A stretch of 59,007 nt of DNA from Rhodoblastus sp. (GCF_019449565.1 NZ_JAGRPM010000020.1:1-59007), one strand, 5' to 3'; counted from the stretch's first letter, positions 18,793 to 27,512 are shown. The notes: a model not told the origin generated them from the sequence alone. Translations and numbers: made by a program.

Positions 18793-18818
18793 GCCGGAAG
18801 AGGGGCCGGCCGTTTTTT
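18793..18818 (+). terminator. Terminator candidate between ffh and rpsP
   Basis: A 5-bp stem GCCGG (18793-18797) with CCGGC (18806-18810), an 8-nt loop, then CG and six T residues (18813-18818). It lies 37 bp after the ffh stop, in the right orientation. The stem is short for full termination, so it may only attenuate read-through into rpsP. Confidence 0.5.
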
Positions 18819-18883
18819 CGTTGAAAACTACGCCCGCTCCTCGGCGAAAACCTCCCGCAAGGGACTGATCCAAGGAAGATAAA

Positions 18884-19243
18884 ATGTCGTTGAAAATTCG
18901 TCTGTCGCGCGGCGGCGCCAAGAAGCGTCCGTTCTACCGCGTTGTCGTCGCCGACGCCCGTTCGCCGCGTGACGGCCGCTTCATCGAGAAGCTCGGCACC
19001 TTCGACCCGCTGGCCCCGAAGGATTCGGAAATCCGCCTCATTCTCGACGTCGAGAAGGCCAAAGAATGGCTCGGCAAGGGCGCGCAGCCGACCGACCGCG
19101 TCGCCCGACTGCTGGACGGCGTTGGCGCGATCAAGCGCGAGCCGCGCAACAATCCGGAAAAGGCCCAGCCGAAGAAGAAGGCTCAGGAGCGCGCCGCCGC
19201 CGCCGCTGCCGCCGCCGAAAAGGCCGCCGCCGCTTCGGAATAA
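18884..19243 (+). CDS. rpsP: 30S ribosomal protein S16
   Basis: The N-terminal [20 protein letters not shown] is diagnostic for bS16. Good Shine-Dalgarno AAGGA before the ATG. Length is 119 residues; the core of about 80 is followed by an Ala/Lys-rich tail ([15 protein letters not shown]), as in many alphaproteobacteria. It heads the conserved rpsP-rimM-trmD cluster for small-subunit assembly and tRNA modification. Confidence 0.97.
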   Translation: MSLKIRLSRGGAKKRPFYRVVVADARSPRDGRFIEKLGTFDPLAPKDSEIRLILDVEKAKEWLGKGAQPTDRVARLLDGVGAIKREPRNNPEKAQPKKKAQERAAAAAAAAEKAAAASE

Positions 19244-19265
19244 TCTCGCCACGGTGGGAATTCGG

Positions 19266-19294
19266 GGCGCCGCCGCTATGTTCGCGGCGGCGCC
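19266..19294 (+). promoter_or_regulatory. Strong hairpin between rpsP and rimM
   Basis: A perfect 11-bp GC-only stem (19266-19276 with 19284-19294) closes a 7-nt loop, tatgttc. The following sequence TCTTTGCGTTT is a poor T tract. Placed 22 bp after the rpsP stop and 24 bp before rimM, it probably acts as an attenuator or mRNA stabiliser that keeps rimM-trmD expression below that of rpsP. Confidence 0.65.
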
Positions 19295-19318
19295 TCTTTG
19301 CGTTTGAGGGGCGAGGCG

Positions 19319-19840
19319 ATGGACGAAAAAGTTCTGGTCGGCGTATTCGGCGCGCCCCATGGCGTGCGCGGCGAAATGCGGCTCAAATCCTACATGCAGG
19401 ATCCGCTGGACATCGCCGATCACGGCCCGCTTAGCGACGCCGCCGACCGCGCATATGAAATCACCGCCGCCCGCCTGCTCAAGGACGATGTGCTTGTCGT
19501 GCGCGTGAAGGGCGTGGCTGACCGCGACGCCGCGCAAAAACTGACCAATGAAAAGCTGTTTCTCTCGCGCGCAAATCTGCCGCCGCCGGAGGAAGACGAA
19601 TTCTATTGCCGCGACCTGATCGGGTTGCGCGCCGAGACGCCGGAAGGCGTCCTGATTGGCACCATCGTCGCCGTTCCCAATTATGGAGCCGGCGACATTC
19701 TGGAGATCGCCCCGCCCGCCGGCGAAACCGTGCTGTTTCCTTTCACGCGCGCCATTGTCCCCGAGGTGGATCTCGCCGGGGGCAAGGTGATCGTCGTTCC
19801 GCCCGTCGAGACCGACGGCGAACCGCGCGTGGACGAATGA
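19319..19840 (+). CDS. rimM: Ribosome maturation factor RimM
   Basis: RimM helps mature the 30S head around S19. The N-terminal [18 protein letters not shown] matches the family, and the PRC-barrel part has FYCRDLIGL and GAGDILEI. The ATG at 19319 is preceded by GAGGGGCGAGG; the upstream in-frame GTG/ATG region to 19298 encodes no conserved residues. The 173-residue length is standard. Its stop overlaps the trmD start by 4 bp. Confidence 0.95.
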   Translation: MDEKVLVGVFGAPHGVRGEMRLKSYMQDPLDIADHGPLSDAADRAYEITAARLLKDDVLVVRVKGVADRDAAQKLTNEKLFLSRANLPPPEEDEFYCRDLIGLRAETPEGVLIGTIVAVPNYGAGDILEIAPPAGETVLFPFTRAIVPEVDLAGGKVIVVPPVETDGEPRVDE

Positions 19841-20535
19841 CGATGTGGTCGGCCAGCATCTTCACGCTTTATCCGGAAATGTTCCCGGGGCCGCTCGGTC
19901 ACTCCATGGCCGGGACCGCGCTTGAAAAAGGCCTGTGGGCGCTGGAGGCGAAAAACATCCGAGAGCATGGATTGGGGCGCCACCGCGCGGTGGATGACAC
20001 GCCGGCGGGCGGCGGCCCGGGCATGGTGTTGCGCGCGGACGTGCTCGCGGCGAGCCTCGACGCCGGTCTGACGCCAGACGATCCGCGCCCGCGCCTGCTG
20101 ATGAGCCCGCGCGGAACGCCTCTGACGCAGAAAATGGTGCGCGCCTTCGCAGGCGGCCCCGGGCTGGTCATTGTCTGCGGGCGATTCGAGGGCGTGGACG
20201 AAAGGGTGATCGAGGGCAGGGGGCTCACCGAAGTGTCGGTGGGCGATTACATTCTTTCAGGCGGCGAGATCGCGGCGTTGACCCTGCTGGACTCCTGCGT
20301 GCGGCTGCTGCCCGGGGTGATGGGCAAGGACGAATCCGGCGCCGAGGAGAGCTTTGAGGGTGGGTTGCTCGAATATCCGCATTACACCCGCCCGCGCGAG
20401 TGGGAGGGACGGACGATCCCCGAAACGCTGCTCTCCGGCGATCACGCCCGTATCGCGCGCTGGCGGCGCGAGCAGGCGGAAAAGCTGACGCGCGAGCGGA
20501 GGCCTGACCTTGCGAGAAAAGCGGACGAGGCGTGA
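19837..20535 (+). CDS. trmD: tRNA (guanine-N1-)-methyltransferase TrmD
   Basis: TrmD methylates G37 next to the anticodon and prevents +1 frameshifting. The SPOUT knot motifs are [23 protein letters not shown] and [10 protein letters not shown]. The start is the ATG at 19837 that overlaps the rimM stop (ATGA); ATG 19843 is an alternative. Length is 232, normal. In most alphaproteobacteria rplS follows trmD; here the next gene is a tRNA and rplS is not in the window. Confidence 0.96.
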   Translation: MTMWSASIFTLYPEMFPGPLGHSMAGTALEKGLWALEAKNIREHGLGRHRAVDDTPAGGGPGMVLRADVLAASLDAGLTPDDPRPRLLMSPRGTPLTQKMVRAFAGGPGLVIVCGRFEGVDERVIEGRGLTEVSVGDYILSGGEIAALTLLDSCVRLLPGVMGKDESGAEESFEGGLLEYPHYTRPREWEGRTIPETLLSGDHARIARWRREQAEKLTRERRPDLARKADEA

Positions 20536-20584
20536 TCGCGCCTTGCCAAAGGCGCGCAATCTGCTAAGAGGACCGCAGCTTTTC

Positions 20585-20660
20585 GCCGCAATAGCTCAGC
20601 TGGTAGAGCACCTCATTCGTAATGAGGGGGTCGGGGGTTCGAATCCCTCTTGCGGCACCA
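20585..20660 (+). tRNA. tRNA-Thr (anticodon CGT)
   Basis: Acceptor stem GCCGCAA/TTGCGGC, D-arm GCTC/GAGC, anticodon stem CCTCA/TGAGG with loop TTCGTAA (anticodon CGT), T-arm with TTCGAAT, discriminator A and an encoded CCA. It decodes ACG. Confidence 0.96.
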
Positions 20661-21039
20661 CTTCTCTCTTTGTCCGACCCTGCCTTGGCGCGCGCCAGCC
20701 GCGCTGGCAGCGATTGCGTTTTGGCGAAGCGGGAGTCGGTCGCCATGTCGCCTTTTCTGCCCTTCAATAGAACGCTGATCTTTTTTTCTCGCGCCTAAAA
20801 ACAGCAATGAATTCGGGCGTTAAGGATGAGTTTAATACATAAAATGACGCAACGATATGTCAACACATCCGCTGATAACGTTACGGCGTGAAATGAACCT
20901 GTGGCGTTCGCGAGAACGGAAACGTCGTCGACAAATCTCAGATCTGCCCGGCTTGCACTGTTGGCCGGGCGTTTGCCGGAACCGATGATGGAGGGGGCTC
21001 GCCGGGTACCGCGTCGATGTAGCGTTGGTCAGTGTATAG
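20661..21039. other. 379-bp intergenic region before the TackOD1-GT2-HlyD locus
   Basis: No gene is supported here. The middle (about 20800-20900) is clearly AT-richer than its surroundings and contains TACATAAAAT, a plausible -10 region for the downstream locus. A 7-bp hairpin (GCCCGGC 20946-20952 with GCCGGGC 20964-20970) follows. No tRNA fragment or repeat of the tRNA-Thr 3' end was seen. Confidence 0.5.
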
Positions 21040-22458
21040 ATGAGTAAAGCGATTCATCTTGCGAGGCAGGATTTTCCAACGACGGCGGTCGTCGATATTT
21101 CTGCTCGCACGGAGTCCTCAGGGCCCAGCCCACCGCATGACGCCAGCGAGCCGGAGTCTGTGCGCCGTCAGGCTCCGATCCGGCTTTCGGGCGTTCCCGG
21201 CCGGCTCAATGAGACGGTCCTTCCGGACGGGGCTTGCTTCGCCAATCCGAACGAATCGCCTGACATCGTCCTGCTGACGGAGACCAACGCCGCGGCCTTG
21301 CTGGCGCGGCGCCTCGGCCGCGGCCCCGCCGCGATTCTCCCCATCATAGATGCGACCTGCGGCGGACGCGGAACGCGGGACCATCGCCGCGCCGACGTCA
21401 TGATCGACCGCGCCGGGCAGCGCGAGATCGACGAGGCTGTCGAGATGTTGCGCCCCGCCGTGCGGCGGCTGCGTTCCCTGCCACGCGACGTGATCGAAAC
21501 TGAAGACCGTCGCCTGATGCTGCTGGTGCGCCTGTTCGTGCGCGACCGCGCTATGACGCCGCGAAGCGAGGTCGGCGCCCGCGAAACCTTCGTTTATGAC
21601 GACGAGGTCGCGATACCGGGCGCGGCCGCGCTCGCGGTGGAGTTGGCCAGCCAGGGCCTGATGGAGCGCAAATTCTTCGACAAGACCAATGTCTGCCCGC
21701 ATTGCGCCTCGGCGCGGATGACGGTGCGCGAATATTGTTCGAGCTGCGGCGGCGCCAATATTGTCGAGGAGCCGATCGTCCATCATTTGAAATGCGCTTG
21801 CCAGGGGCCCGAGCGCGACTTTCGGCGCGGCGGGGAACTGGTCTGCCCGAAATGCCTGCAACAATTGAAGAATTTCAGCGTCGATTACGATCGCCCGGGG
21901 TCGATTGGCGTCTGCCAATCCTGCAGTCACCTTTCCACCGAGCATAAGGTCGGCTTTCTCTGCCTGGATTGCGACTCGCGCATTGACGCGCGACACATCG
22001 ACAGCAAGACCATCTATTCCTACGGCCTCACTGCCGCCGGACGCGCCTGCGTGACCAGCGGCGCGCCGCTCCCGCAAGCCGACGATCTCTCGATCGGCGG
22101 AAGGGTCCGCGCCTTCGCGCGGCGCCACGCCGCGCGCGAGCAGCCCTGCAGCATTCTATTCGTTCGTTTGCACAGGCCCCCGGAATTGCCGGACAGCGCC
22201 GACGCCTGGCGGCAGACCTGCGCTTTTTTCGATCAGATCATGCGGGAATGTTTCACGCCTGAAACGGAGATCATCGCGGCCGCCCCTGTCTGGCTGTCCC
22301 TGCTCGGATGCGACCTCAAATCGGAGGTCGAGCGGCACCTGCCAGATATTCGCCAAAGGCTCGAACGGCATCTCACTCTGGCGCCCAAGATCGAACTCGC
22401 CGTCTTTTCGCCTGACGAAATTCCGGGAATCTTGGTGCGGCCGAGAAGAGTTGCGTGA
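21040..22458 (+). CDS. TackOD1 domain-containing metal-binding protein
   Basis: A 472-residue soluble protein. The middle third is a zinc-ribbon-rich segment: CPHC (about 221-224), CSSC, then HLKCACQGPERDF, VCPKCLQ, the FSVDYDRPG signature, and two further CxxC pairs (CQSC, CLDC). This order is that of the TackOD1 output domain. The N-terminal ~200 residues contain no motif I recognise. The C-terminal ~100 residues (SILFVRL, a helix, TEIIAAAPVWLSLL, a long helix, IELAVFS) resemble a GGDEF fold that has lost its GGDEF motif; that is inference. The stop overlaps the GT2 start by 4 bp, so it is coupled to a polysaccharide synthase and may regulate it. Confidence 0.72.
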   Translation: MSKAIHLARQDFPTTAVVDISARTESSGPSPPHDASEPESVRRQAPIRLSGVPGRLNETVLPDGACFANPNESPDIVLLTETNAAALLARRLGRGPAAILPIIDATCGGRGTRDHRRADVMIDRAGQREIDEAVEMLRPAVRRLRSLPRDVIETEDRRLMLLVRLFVRDRAMTPRSEVGARETFVYDDEVAIPGAAALAVELASQGLMERKFFDKTNVCPHCASARMTVREYCSSCGGANIVEEPIVHHLKCACQGPERDFRRGGELVCPKCLQQLKNFSVDYDRPGSIGVCQSCSHLSTEHKVGFLCLDCDSRIDARHIDSKTIYSYGLTAAGRACVTSGAPLPQADDLSIGGRVRAFARRHAAREQPCSILFVRLHRPPELPDSADAWRQTCAFFDQIMRECFTPETEIIAAAPVWLSLLGCDLKSEVERHLPDIRQRLERHLTLAPKIELAVFSPDEIPGILVRPRRVA

Positions 22459-23738
22459 GCGCGATGGAACTCTTCGACAATGTCTGGCGTCTGCTCGGCT
22501 CCCTGTCGGGATGGTCGTTTTTCGCGATGTTCGGCATGGTGCTGCTGACGGACGCGCCTCGTTTTTTTATTGGGATTCAGGCCACGGCGGCCGCCTTCAT
22601 CCTGCGCGACCATCGGCCTTACGGCCCACTCCCGCCGCTTCCGCCCGTCTCGATCCTGCTGGCCGGCCATAATGAGGAAGACGCCATCGAGAAATGCGTC
22701 CGGTCGCTGCGAAAACAGAGTTTCCATGGCTTCGAAATCGTCTGCGTCGATGATGGATCCAGCGACCGGACCTTTTCGATCATGCGGAGCTTGCAGAGCG
22801 AGGGGCTGGTGCAGTCGATCGCTCGCCTGCAGTTGCGCGGCGGCAAGGCGGCGGCCCTCAATCTCGCGGCGCGCATGGCGCATGGCGAGATTTTTGTCGT
22901 CACGGACTGCGATTGTTCATTCGAACCCAACGCCATCGAGGAATTGCTGCGCCCCCTTGGCGGGAACGCGTCCGTCGGGGCGGTGTCGGGCAATATCCTG
23001 GTGCGCAACTGGCGTCGTTCGGTGACCACCGCGATTCAGGCGATCGAATATCTCATCTCCATTTCGCTCGGCAAGACCTACTCGGGCGCGCTCGATCAGG
23101 TGTCGTGTATTTCAGGCGCCTTTGGCGCCTTCCGACGCAGTGCATGGATTGCGCAGGGCGGGATGGACACTGGCGGCGAGGATTTTGACTTCACGATAAG
23201 GCTGAGGCTCGCCGGCTACAAAATCGAATTTGCGCGCCACGCGATTTGCTACACCGACGTGCCTGAAAGTCCGTTCGCCCTGTTGCGTCAGCGGAGCCGC
23301 TGGGAACGGGACGCCTACTGGATACGGTTTCGCAAATATCGCCGGCTATTCAATCCTTTCGAGCAATCCTTTCGCTGGCGCGAGGCGGCCCACCAATGGG
23401 ACTTCCTGCTGTTTACCGCATTGCCGGCCCTCGCTTTTCCCTTCTATCTGGGATGGCTGTTCGCCACATTCGGCGTCAACGGCGCGACGACCTTGCTTGT
23501 GGCAGTCTCCATCGCACTTTTCGGGTTCGACCTCGCTTGTTTCGTCGCCGCGACCCTTGTCACGGGGCGTCCGGAGTATCTGCATCTTCTGCCGTTTGTC
23601 CCGATCTACGGCCTGTTTCAGATCTATGTGATGAAACTCCATCGGCTTTACGCTTACGCCACCGAGGCGGTCGCTTCCTTGTCCCTGACAGACAATTACG
23701 TGCCCAAAAAAGTCCGCGATCTGAATGATTGGCGATGA
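22455..23738 (+). CDS. Processive glycosyltransferase family 2, membrane polysaccharide synthase
   Basis: The 427-residue protein has an N-terminal membrane region, a GT-A domain (SILLAGHNEED, VCVDDGSSDRT, VTDCDCSFE supplying the DxD aspartates, GGEDFDFTIRL) and the QRSRW form of the QxxRW motif of processive synthases such as BcsA, Alg8, NodC and hyaluronan synthase. Two to three C-terminal membrane helices follow. No PilZ domain is present. The start is GTG 22455 in a GTGA overlap with the upstream stop; ATG 22464 is an alternative. With the HlyD-like protein next door it would polymerise and extrude a polysaccharide across the inner membrane. The sugar is unknown. Confidence 0.87.
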   Translation: MSAMELFDNVWRLLGSLSGWSFFAMFGMVLLTDAPRFFIGIQATAAAFILRDHRPYGPLPPLPPVSILLAGHNEEDAIEKCVRSLRKQSFHGFEIVCVDDGSSDRTFSIMRSLQSEGLVQSIARLQLRGGKAAALNLAARMAHGEIFVVTDCDCSFEPNAIEELLRPLGGNASVGAVSGNILVRNWRRSVTTAIQAIEYLISISLGKTYSGALDQVSCISGAFGAFRRSAWIAQGGMDTGGEDFDFTIRLRLAGYKIEFARHAICYTDVPESPFALLRQRSRWERDAYWIRFRKYRRLFNPFEQSFRWREAAHQWDFLLFTALPALAFPFYLGWLFATFGVNGATTLLVAVSIALFGFDLACFVAATLVTGRPEYLHLLPFVPIYGLFQIYVMKLHRLYAYATEAVASLSLTDNYVPKKVRDLNDWR

Positions 23739-23768
23739 ACCCGCGCGCGGGAGACAGAGTAAAAAACG

Positions 23769-24848
23769 ATGGCGATCCATTCCCTCCGTCCTGAGTTCCG
23801 GCCCGACAATGCGCAGAATCAGGTGCGCGCCAGCCAGACCCTCGCCCGCCGGCTTTATGTCTTCGGGCTCAGCGCGGGCGCCTTGTGGGTGGTGTACCTT
23901 TTTATCGGCTCCCTCGTCCTGCTGGACGCGAGCGGATTGGTCGTGCAGGAGCGCGAGATCGTCACCCAACCCTTCGACGCGCAGGTGCTTTCCTTTGCCG
24001 CGAAGCCGGGACAGAAGGTGGCGGCGGGCCAGCCACTCGGCAATGTCGTTTCGACCCAGATGCTGGACCTGATTTCCAGCCTCGTCACACGCAAGGCGCA
24101 GCTCGAGGCGCGGCAGACGCAAATTGCGACGCGGCTCGCCGCCATTGAGACGACGCTGCCTTCGGCGGAAAGCCGAAGCCGCACGGCGAAGGCCGCACAG
24201 GCGCAGATCGAGAAAGCGGTCGCCTCCGGCTTTTCGACCCGGGTGCGTCAGGCCGAGGCGACCCGCGACTCCTATGACGCCGCGCGCGAGGTCGAAGCCT
24301 TGCGCTCCGAACGCAGCGCGCTCGAAAGCGAGCGCGGCATGGCGAAATTGAATCTGACCCATCTCGCCGACGCGCTGGACCGCGCGCAAGCGACCTATCG
24401 CGGCGGTGTCGTCGCGAGCCCCGTCGAGGGCACGCTCGGCGCCAAGGTCGCGGAGCCCGGCGCCGTCATGTCCCATGGCGAAGTCATGGCGGACGTTTAT
24501 CACGGCGCCAAATATGTGCTGGCCTATCTGCCGACCAATCGCATGTATGGGATCGCGCACGGTGAGAAAGTGATCGTGACGGATGGCGTGAATCGCGAAA
24601 GCGGCCGGGTCGAGCGGATCGAGACGATCACCGACCGGGCGCCGGCTGAATTCCAGTCCAATCTGAGCGGCGTGGACCGCAACCAGGTCGCGCGCATCGT
24701 CTTCGACGAACCCACGCAGTTTCCACTGATGGCGAAGATCAAGGTGATCGGACCCTATGGCCTGTCGAGCGTTCTCGACGGCGCGCGCTGGGCCATGGCG
24801 TCCTGGCGTGGCGAAGCCACGGCCGCGCCCGTCCAGACGGCGCGTTAA
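23769..24848 (+). CDS. HlyD-family membrane fusion/adaptor protein
   Basis: A 359-residue protein with one N-terminal membrane anchor (about 26-50), then a lipoyl-like barrel (QVLSFAAKPGQKVAAGQPLG), a coiled-coil hairpin (about 100-200, repeated Glu/Arg/Ala heptads), the second lipoyl half (VVASPVEGTLGAKVAEPGAVM) and a beta-barrel. This resembles HlyD and Alg44-type adaptors; unlike Alg44 there is no PilZ domain. It starts 30 bp after the GT2 stop and is probably the periplasmic part of the exporter. No ABC transporter or outer-membrane factor accompanies it, favouring synthase-dependent export. Confidence 0.85.
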   Translation: MAIHSLRPEFRPDNAQNQVRASQTLARRLYVFGLSAGALWVVYLFIGSLVLLDASGLVVQEREIVTQPFDAQVLSFAAKPGQKVAAGQPLGNVVSTQMLDLISSLVTRKAQLEARQTQIATRLAAIETTLPSAESRSRTAKAAQAQIEKAVASGFSTRVRQAEATRDSYDAAREVEALRSERSALESERGMAKLNLTHLADALDRAQATYRGGVVASPVEGTLGAKVAEPGAVMSHGEVMADVYHGAKYVLAYLPTNRMYGIAHGEKVIVTDGVNRESGRVERIETITDRAPAEFQSNLSGVDRNQVARIVFDEPTQFPLMAKIKVIGPYGLSSVLDGARWAMASWRGEATAAPVQTAR

Positions 24849-24892
24849 CGGGTCCGGCGACAGAATCCGCCGCTGATAAATTCAGTGGCGGC

Positions 24893-24922
24893 AAAAATAA
24901 AAAAGGCCGGGCGAACCCGACC
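24893..24922 (-). terminator. Terminator of the cold-shock gene
   Basis: On the minus strand GGTCGGG, loop TTCG and CCCGGCC form a 7-bp stem (24905-24922) followed by TTTTTT and more T residues to 24893. It stands 65 bp after the csp stop. It also faces the HlyD gene, but its T tract is only on the minus side. Confidence 0.85.
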
Positions 24923-24987
24923 TTCTCCTAAACGCCTCGATGGCCTACGCCAGTACATCCGTGGTCACGGACCAGAAGCATTATTCG

Positions 24988-25197
24988 TTACGCAGCCTGA
25001 AGATTCTCAGCCGCGCTCTTGCCGCTACGGTTGTCCTTGACAACGTCGAAGCTGAGCTTCTGGCCTTCCACGATCGTGCGCAGACCAGCGCGCTCGACAG
25101 CGGAGATGTGGACGAAAACGTCCGCGCCGCCATCGTCGGGCTGGATGAAGCCGAAGCCCTTGGTCGAATTGAAGAACTTGACGGTTCCGATAGTCAT
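24988..25197 (-). CDS. Cold-shock family RNA chaperone
   Basis: A 69-residue single cold-shock domain: [15 protein letters not shown] holds RNP1 and [10 protein letters not shown] holds RNP2. It would bind single-stranded RNA and melt structure at low temperature or in stationary phase. The start at 25197 follows AAAGGAAA at ideal spacing; the frame is open further upstream to 25368 but that part is leader. A spacious leader is common for this family. It has its own terminator. Confidence 0.95.
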   Translation of the reverse strand: MTIGTVKFFNSTKGFGFIQPDDGGADVFVHISAVERAGLRTIVEGQKLSFDVVKDNRSGKSAAENLQAA

Positions 25198-25468
25198 GAC
25201 GATTTCCTTTTGATCGGTCACGGTAGATGCCCAGCCGCGCTGACGCGCGGCAGGCGGTTCAGGTCGATTTTGGGAGAGGAAGATCGTCAGCGGCGCCATT
25301 GGCGCGAAAACAAAGTTCAGCAGCAAGATCGATGGCGCACATATAGCGTCGAATTGTGGCCACTGCAAGACCGCGATCCACTTTATGCTTTATATGCCGA
25401 TGACCGGTCCGTTTGCCATTTTTGCGCTTCCATTTGGCGCGGCGAAGAAAATCAGTTTTAATCGTTCC

Positions 25469-26110
25469 ATGCAGGCGCTTCGCTTTATTTTCCATTTCGC
25501 TTTCTCGGCTCGCGGTCTCGCGGTTCGCGGTCTTGCACTTCTTGGCCTCGTGGTTATTGGCCTCGCGGCGCCCTCGCGCGCCGCGCCGCCCGACAGGAGC
25601 GTGGCGGGGCCGGTCGCGGCCGAGGCGCGGCAGAAGGCGCTCACCGAATTATTCGCGAAATTGCGGCGGGCGCCGGACGCCCAGACCGCCGCGCAGATCC
25701 GTGGCTTCATCGTCCGGCTATGGGGACATTCCGGCTCGGCTACCGGCGACCTGCTGATGGCCCGGGCGGAAAGCCTGATGAAAGGCGCAAAGGGGCCGGA
25801 GGCGGCGGCCCTGCTCGACCGCATCGTGGCGCTCTACCCCGACTGGACGCTGGGCTGGCGGCGGCGGGCGCAATCCGCCGTGCTTCAGGGCGACAGCGAA
25901 GGCGCTATGCTTGACCTAGACCACGCCTTGGGCGTCGAGTCGCGCGATTTCATGGCGATGCGCGAGCTGGCGTCGCTGATGCGCGCTCTTGGGCGCAATG
26001 TCCCGGCGCTGGAACTGCTGCGCCGCGCGCTGGAGATTGACCCGCAGAACGACCCGCTGCGCCGCGAGGCTGAACAGCTCGAACAGCAGATCGAGGGCAA
26101 CAGGATATAG
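25469..26110 (+). CDS. Exported TPR-repeat protein
   Basis: From the ATG at 25469 the 213-residue product starts with a signal peptide (two hydrophobic runs to about residue 33, then PSRAAPP). The rest is helical with TPR-like units: AAALLDRIVALYPDW, AMLDLDHALGVESRDF and ALELLRRALEIDPQND. It is presumably a periplasmic scaffold. No Shine-Dalgarno is convincing, and an upstream in-frame ATG at 25385 exists but would bury the signal peptide. It converges with hemN, with 1 bp between the stops. Confidence 0.75.
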   Translation: MQALRFIFHFAFSARGLAVRGLALLGLVVIGLAAPSRAAPPDRSVAGPVAAEARQKALTELFAKLRRAPDAQTAAQIRGFIVRLWGHSGSATGDLLMARAESLMKGAKGPEAAALLDRIVALYPDWTLGWRRRAQSAVLQGDSEGAMLDLDHALGVESRDFMAMRELASLMRALGRNVPALELLRRALEIDPQNDPLRREAEQLEQQIEGNRI

Positions 26111-26111
26111 T

Positions 26112-27464
26112 CTACACCGCCACGCTGTGGCGGGCGGCGCGGGTCGGCAGATAGGCGTCGAACGCGGCCGCGACAAGGCGCATGAAGGGGCGCCCGGCCT
26201 CCGTGATCGAGACCCGACGCCCCTCCTGCGTCGCAACGCCCTCCCGGATCAGTTGCGCCAAATCCGCCTCAGCCGCGTCGAAACCCGCGACGTCGCCCAG
26301 CATGTTTTCCGCGATCACGCCATAATCGACGGAAAAATCGCACATCAGCCGCTCGATGACCGCCGCGCGGGCGCGATCGTCGCGCGTCAGCGCGATTCCC
26401 TTCACGGTGGCGAAGCGCCCGGCCTCAATGGCGCGCCGCCACGAACCGACATCCGCCGCGTTCTGGACATAGCCTTGGGGCAACTTTCCGATTGACGAAG
26501 CGCCGAAAGGCAGCAGAGCCTCGGCCTGGTCCACCGTATAGCCCTGGAAATTGCGCCGCAGATTGCCGGCCCGAAGCGCGACGGCCATCGGGTCGTCGGG
26601 CAACGCGAAATGATCGAGGCCGATGGCGACATAGCCCCGGTCGGCCAGGGTCCTGCGTGCGGTCGCGGCCTGGCGCAACCGCTCCGCCGCGCCGGGCAGG
26701 GCGGCGGCGTCGATCAGTTTCTGCCTCTTGGCGAACCAGGGCGCATGGGCGTAGCCGAAAATGGCGAGCCGGCTCGGGGCGAGCGACGCCGCAAGTTCGG
26801 CGGTGTTGACCACGTCTTCCTCGGTCTGGAAGGGCAGGCCATACATCAGGTCGAGATTGATGGCGCGGAAGCCCGCGACGCGCAGCAGGCCGACGGCGCG
26901 CTCGACGACCTCGAAGGGTTGGATGCGGCCAATGGCCTTCTGCACATGGGGGTTAAAATCCTGCACGCCGAGGCTGACGCGGTTGAAGCCCGCTCGCGCC
27001 AGGGCGAGGGCGAGATCGCCGTCGACATGACGCGGATCGAGTTCGATCGAGATCTCGGCGTCCGGAACGAAATTGAAATGGCCGCGCAGCGAGTCGGTGA
27101 GCGCGCGCAGCCGGGCGCCGCCCAGCAGGCCCGGCGTGCCGCCGCCCCAATGGGCGTGGACCACCTCGCGCGCGGGTGATGCCTTGGCGACCATGTCGAT
27201 TTCGCGCGCAAGGGTCTCGGCATAGGCTTCGAGCGGCTCGTTCTTGCGCGTGGCGCGGGTGTGGCAGCCGCAATAGGTGCACAGCTCGCGACAAAAAGGC
27301 ACGTGGAGGTAAAGCGAGAGGCGCGTGTCCGCCCGCAAGCGGCCGAGCCATTCGGCGAACTGGTCCGGCCCCACCGCATCGGAGAAATGCGGCGCGGTAG
27401 GATAGCTCGTGTAGCGAGGGACCGACTTCTCGGCGAGGACCAGATTTGACGGAAGTGCGCTCAT
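26112..27464 (-). CDS. hemN: Oxygen-independent coproporphyrinogen III oxidase
   Basis: A radical SAM enzyme that decarboxylates coproporphyrinogen III without oxygen, for haem synthesis under low oxygen. The 4Fe-4S cysteines are in VPFCRELCTYCGCHT (Cys58, Cys62, Cys65, with Cys67 adjacent), followed by the GGGTP motif. It has the full 450-residue length of true HemN, and the Cys67 of the CxxxCxxCxC pattern separates it from HemW. A perfect FNR/FixK-type box stands 35 bp upstream of its start, consistent with induction when oxygen is scarce. hemH lies on the other side of that region. Confidence 0.94.
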   Translation of the reverse strand: MSALPSNLVLAEKSVPRYTSYPTAPHFSDAVGPDQFAEWLGRLRADTRLSLYLHVPFCRELCTYCGCHTRATRKNEPLEAYAETLAREIDMVAKASPAREVVHAHWGGGTPGLLGGARLRALTDSLRGHFNFVPDAEISIELDPRHVDGDLALALARAGFNRVSLGVQDFNPHVQKAIGRIQPFEVVERAVGLLRVAGFRAINLDLMYGLPFQTEEDVVNTAELAASLAPSRLAIFGYAHAPWFAKRQKLIDAAALPGAAERLRQAATARRTLADRGYVAIGLDHFALPDDPMAVALRAGNLRRNFQGYTVDQAEALLPFGASSIGKLPQGYVQNAADVGSWRRAIEAGRFATVKGIALTRDDRARAAVIERLMCDFSVDYGVIAENMLGDVAGFDAAEADLAQLIREGVATQEGRRVSITEAGRPFMRLVAAAFDAYLPTRAARHSVAV

Positions 27465-27498
27465 CTGAACTTTTTCTCATCGATGGTCGAGACAGACC

Positions 27499-27512
27499 TT
27501 GATGCGGATCAA
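27499..27512. promoter_or_regulatory. FNR/FixK/Anr box
   Basis: TTGATGCGGATCAA is a perfect TTGAT-N4-ATCAA palindrome. It lies between divergent hemN and a 2-hydroxyacid dehydrogenase gene. Its centre is about 41 bp from the hemN ATG, and about 66 bp from the dehydrogenase ATG. hemN is a classic target of FNR, Anr and FixK regulators. A class II position for hemN would make the transcript nearly leaderless, so the true transcription start needs mapping. Confidence 0.85.
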
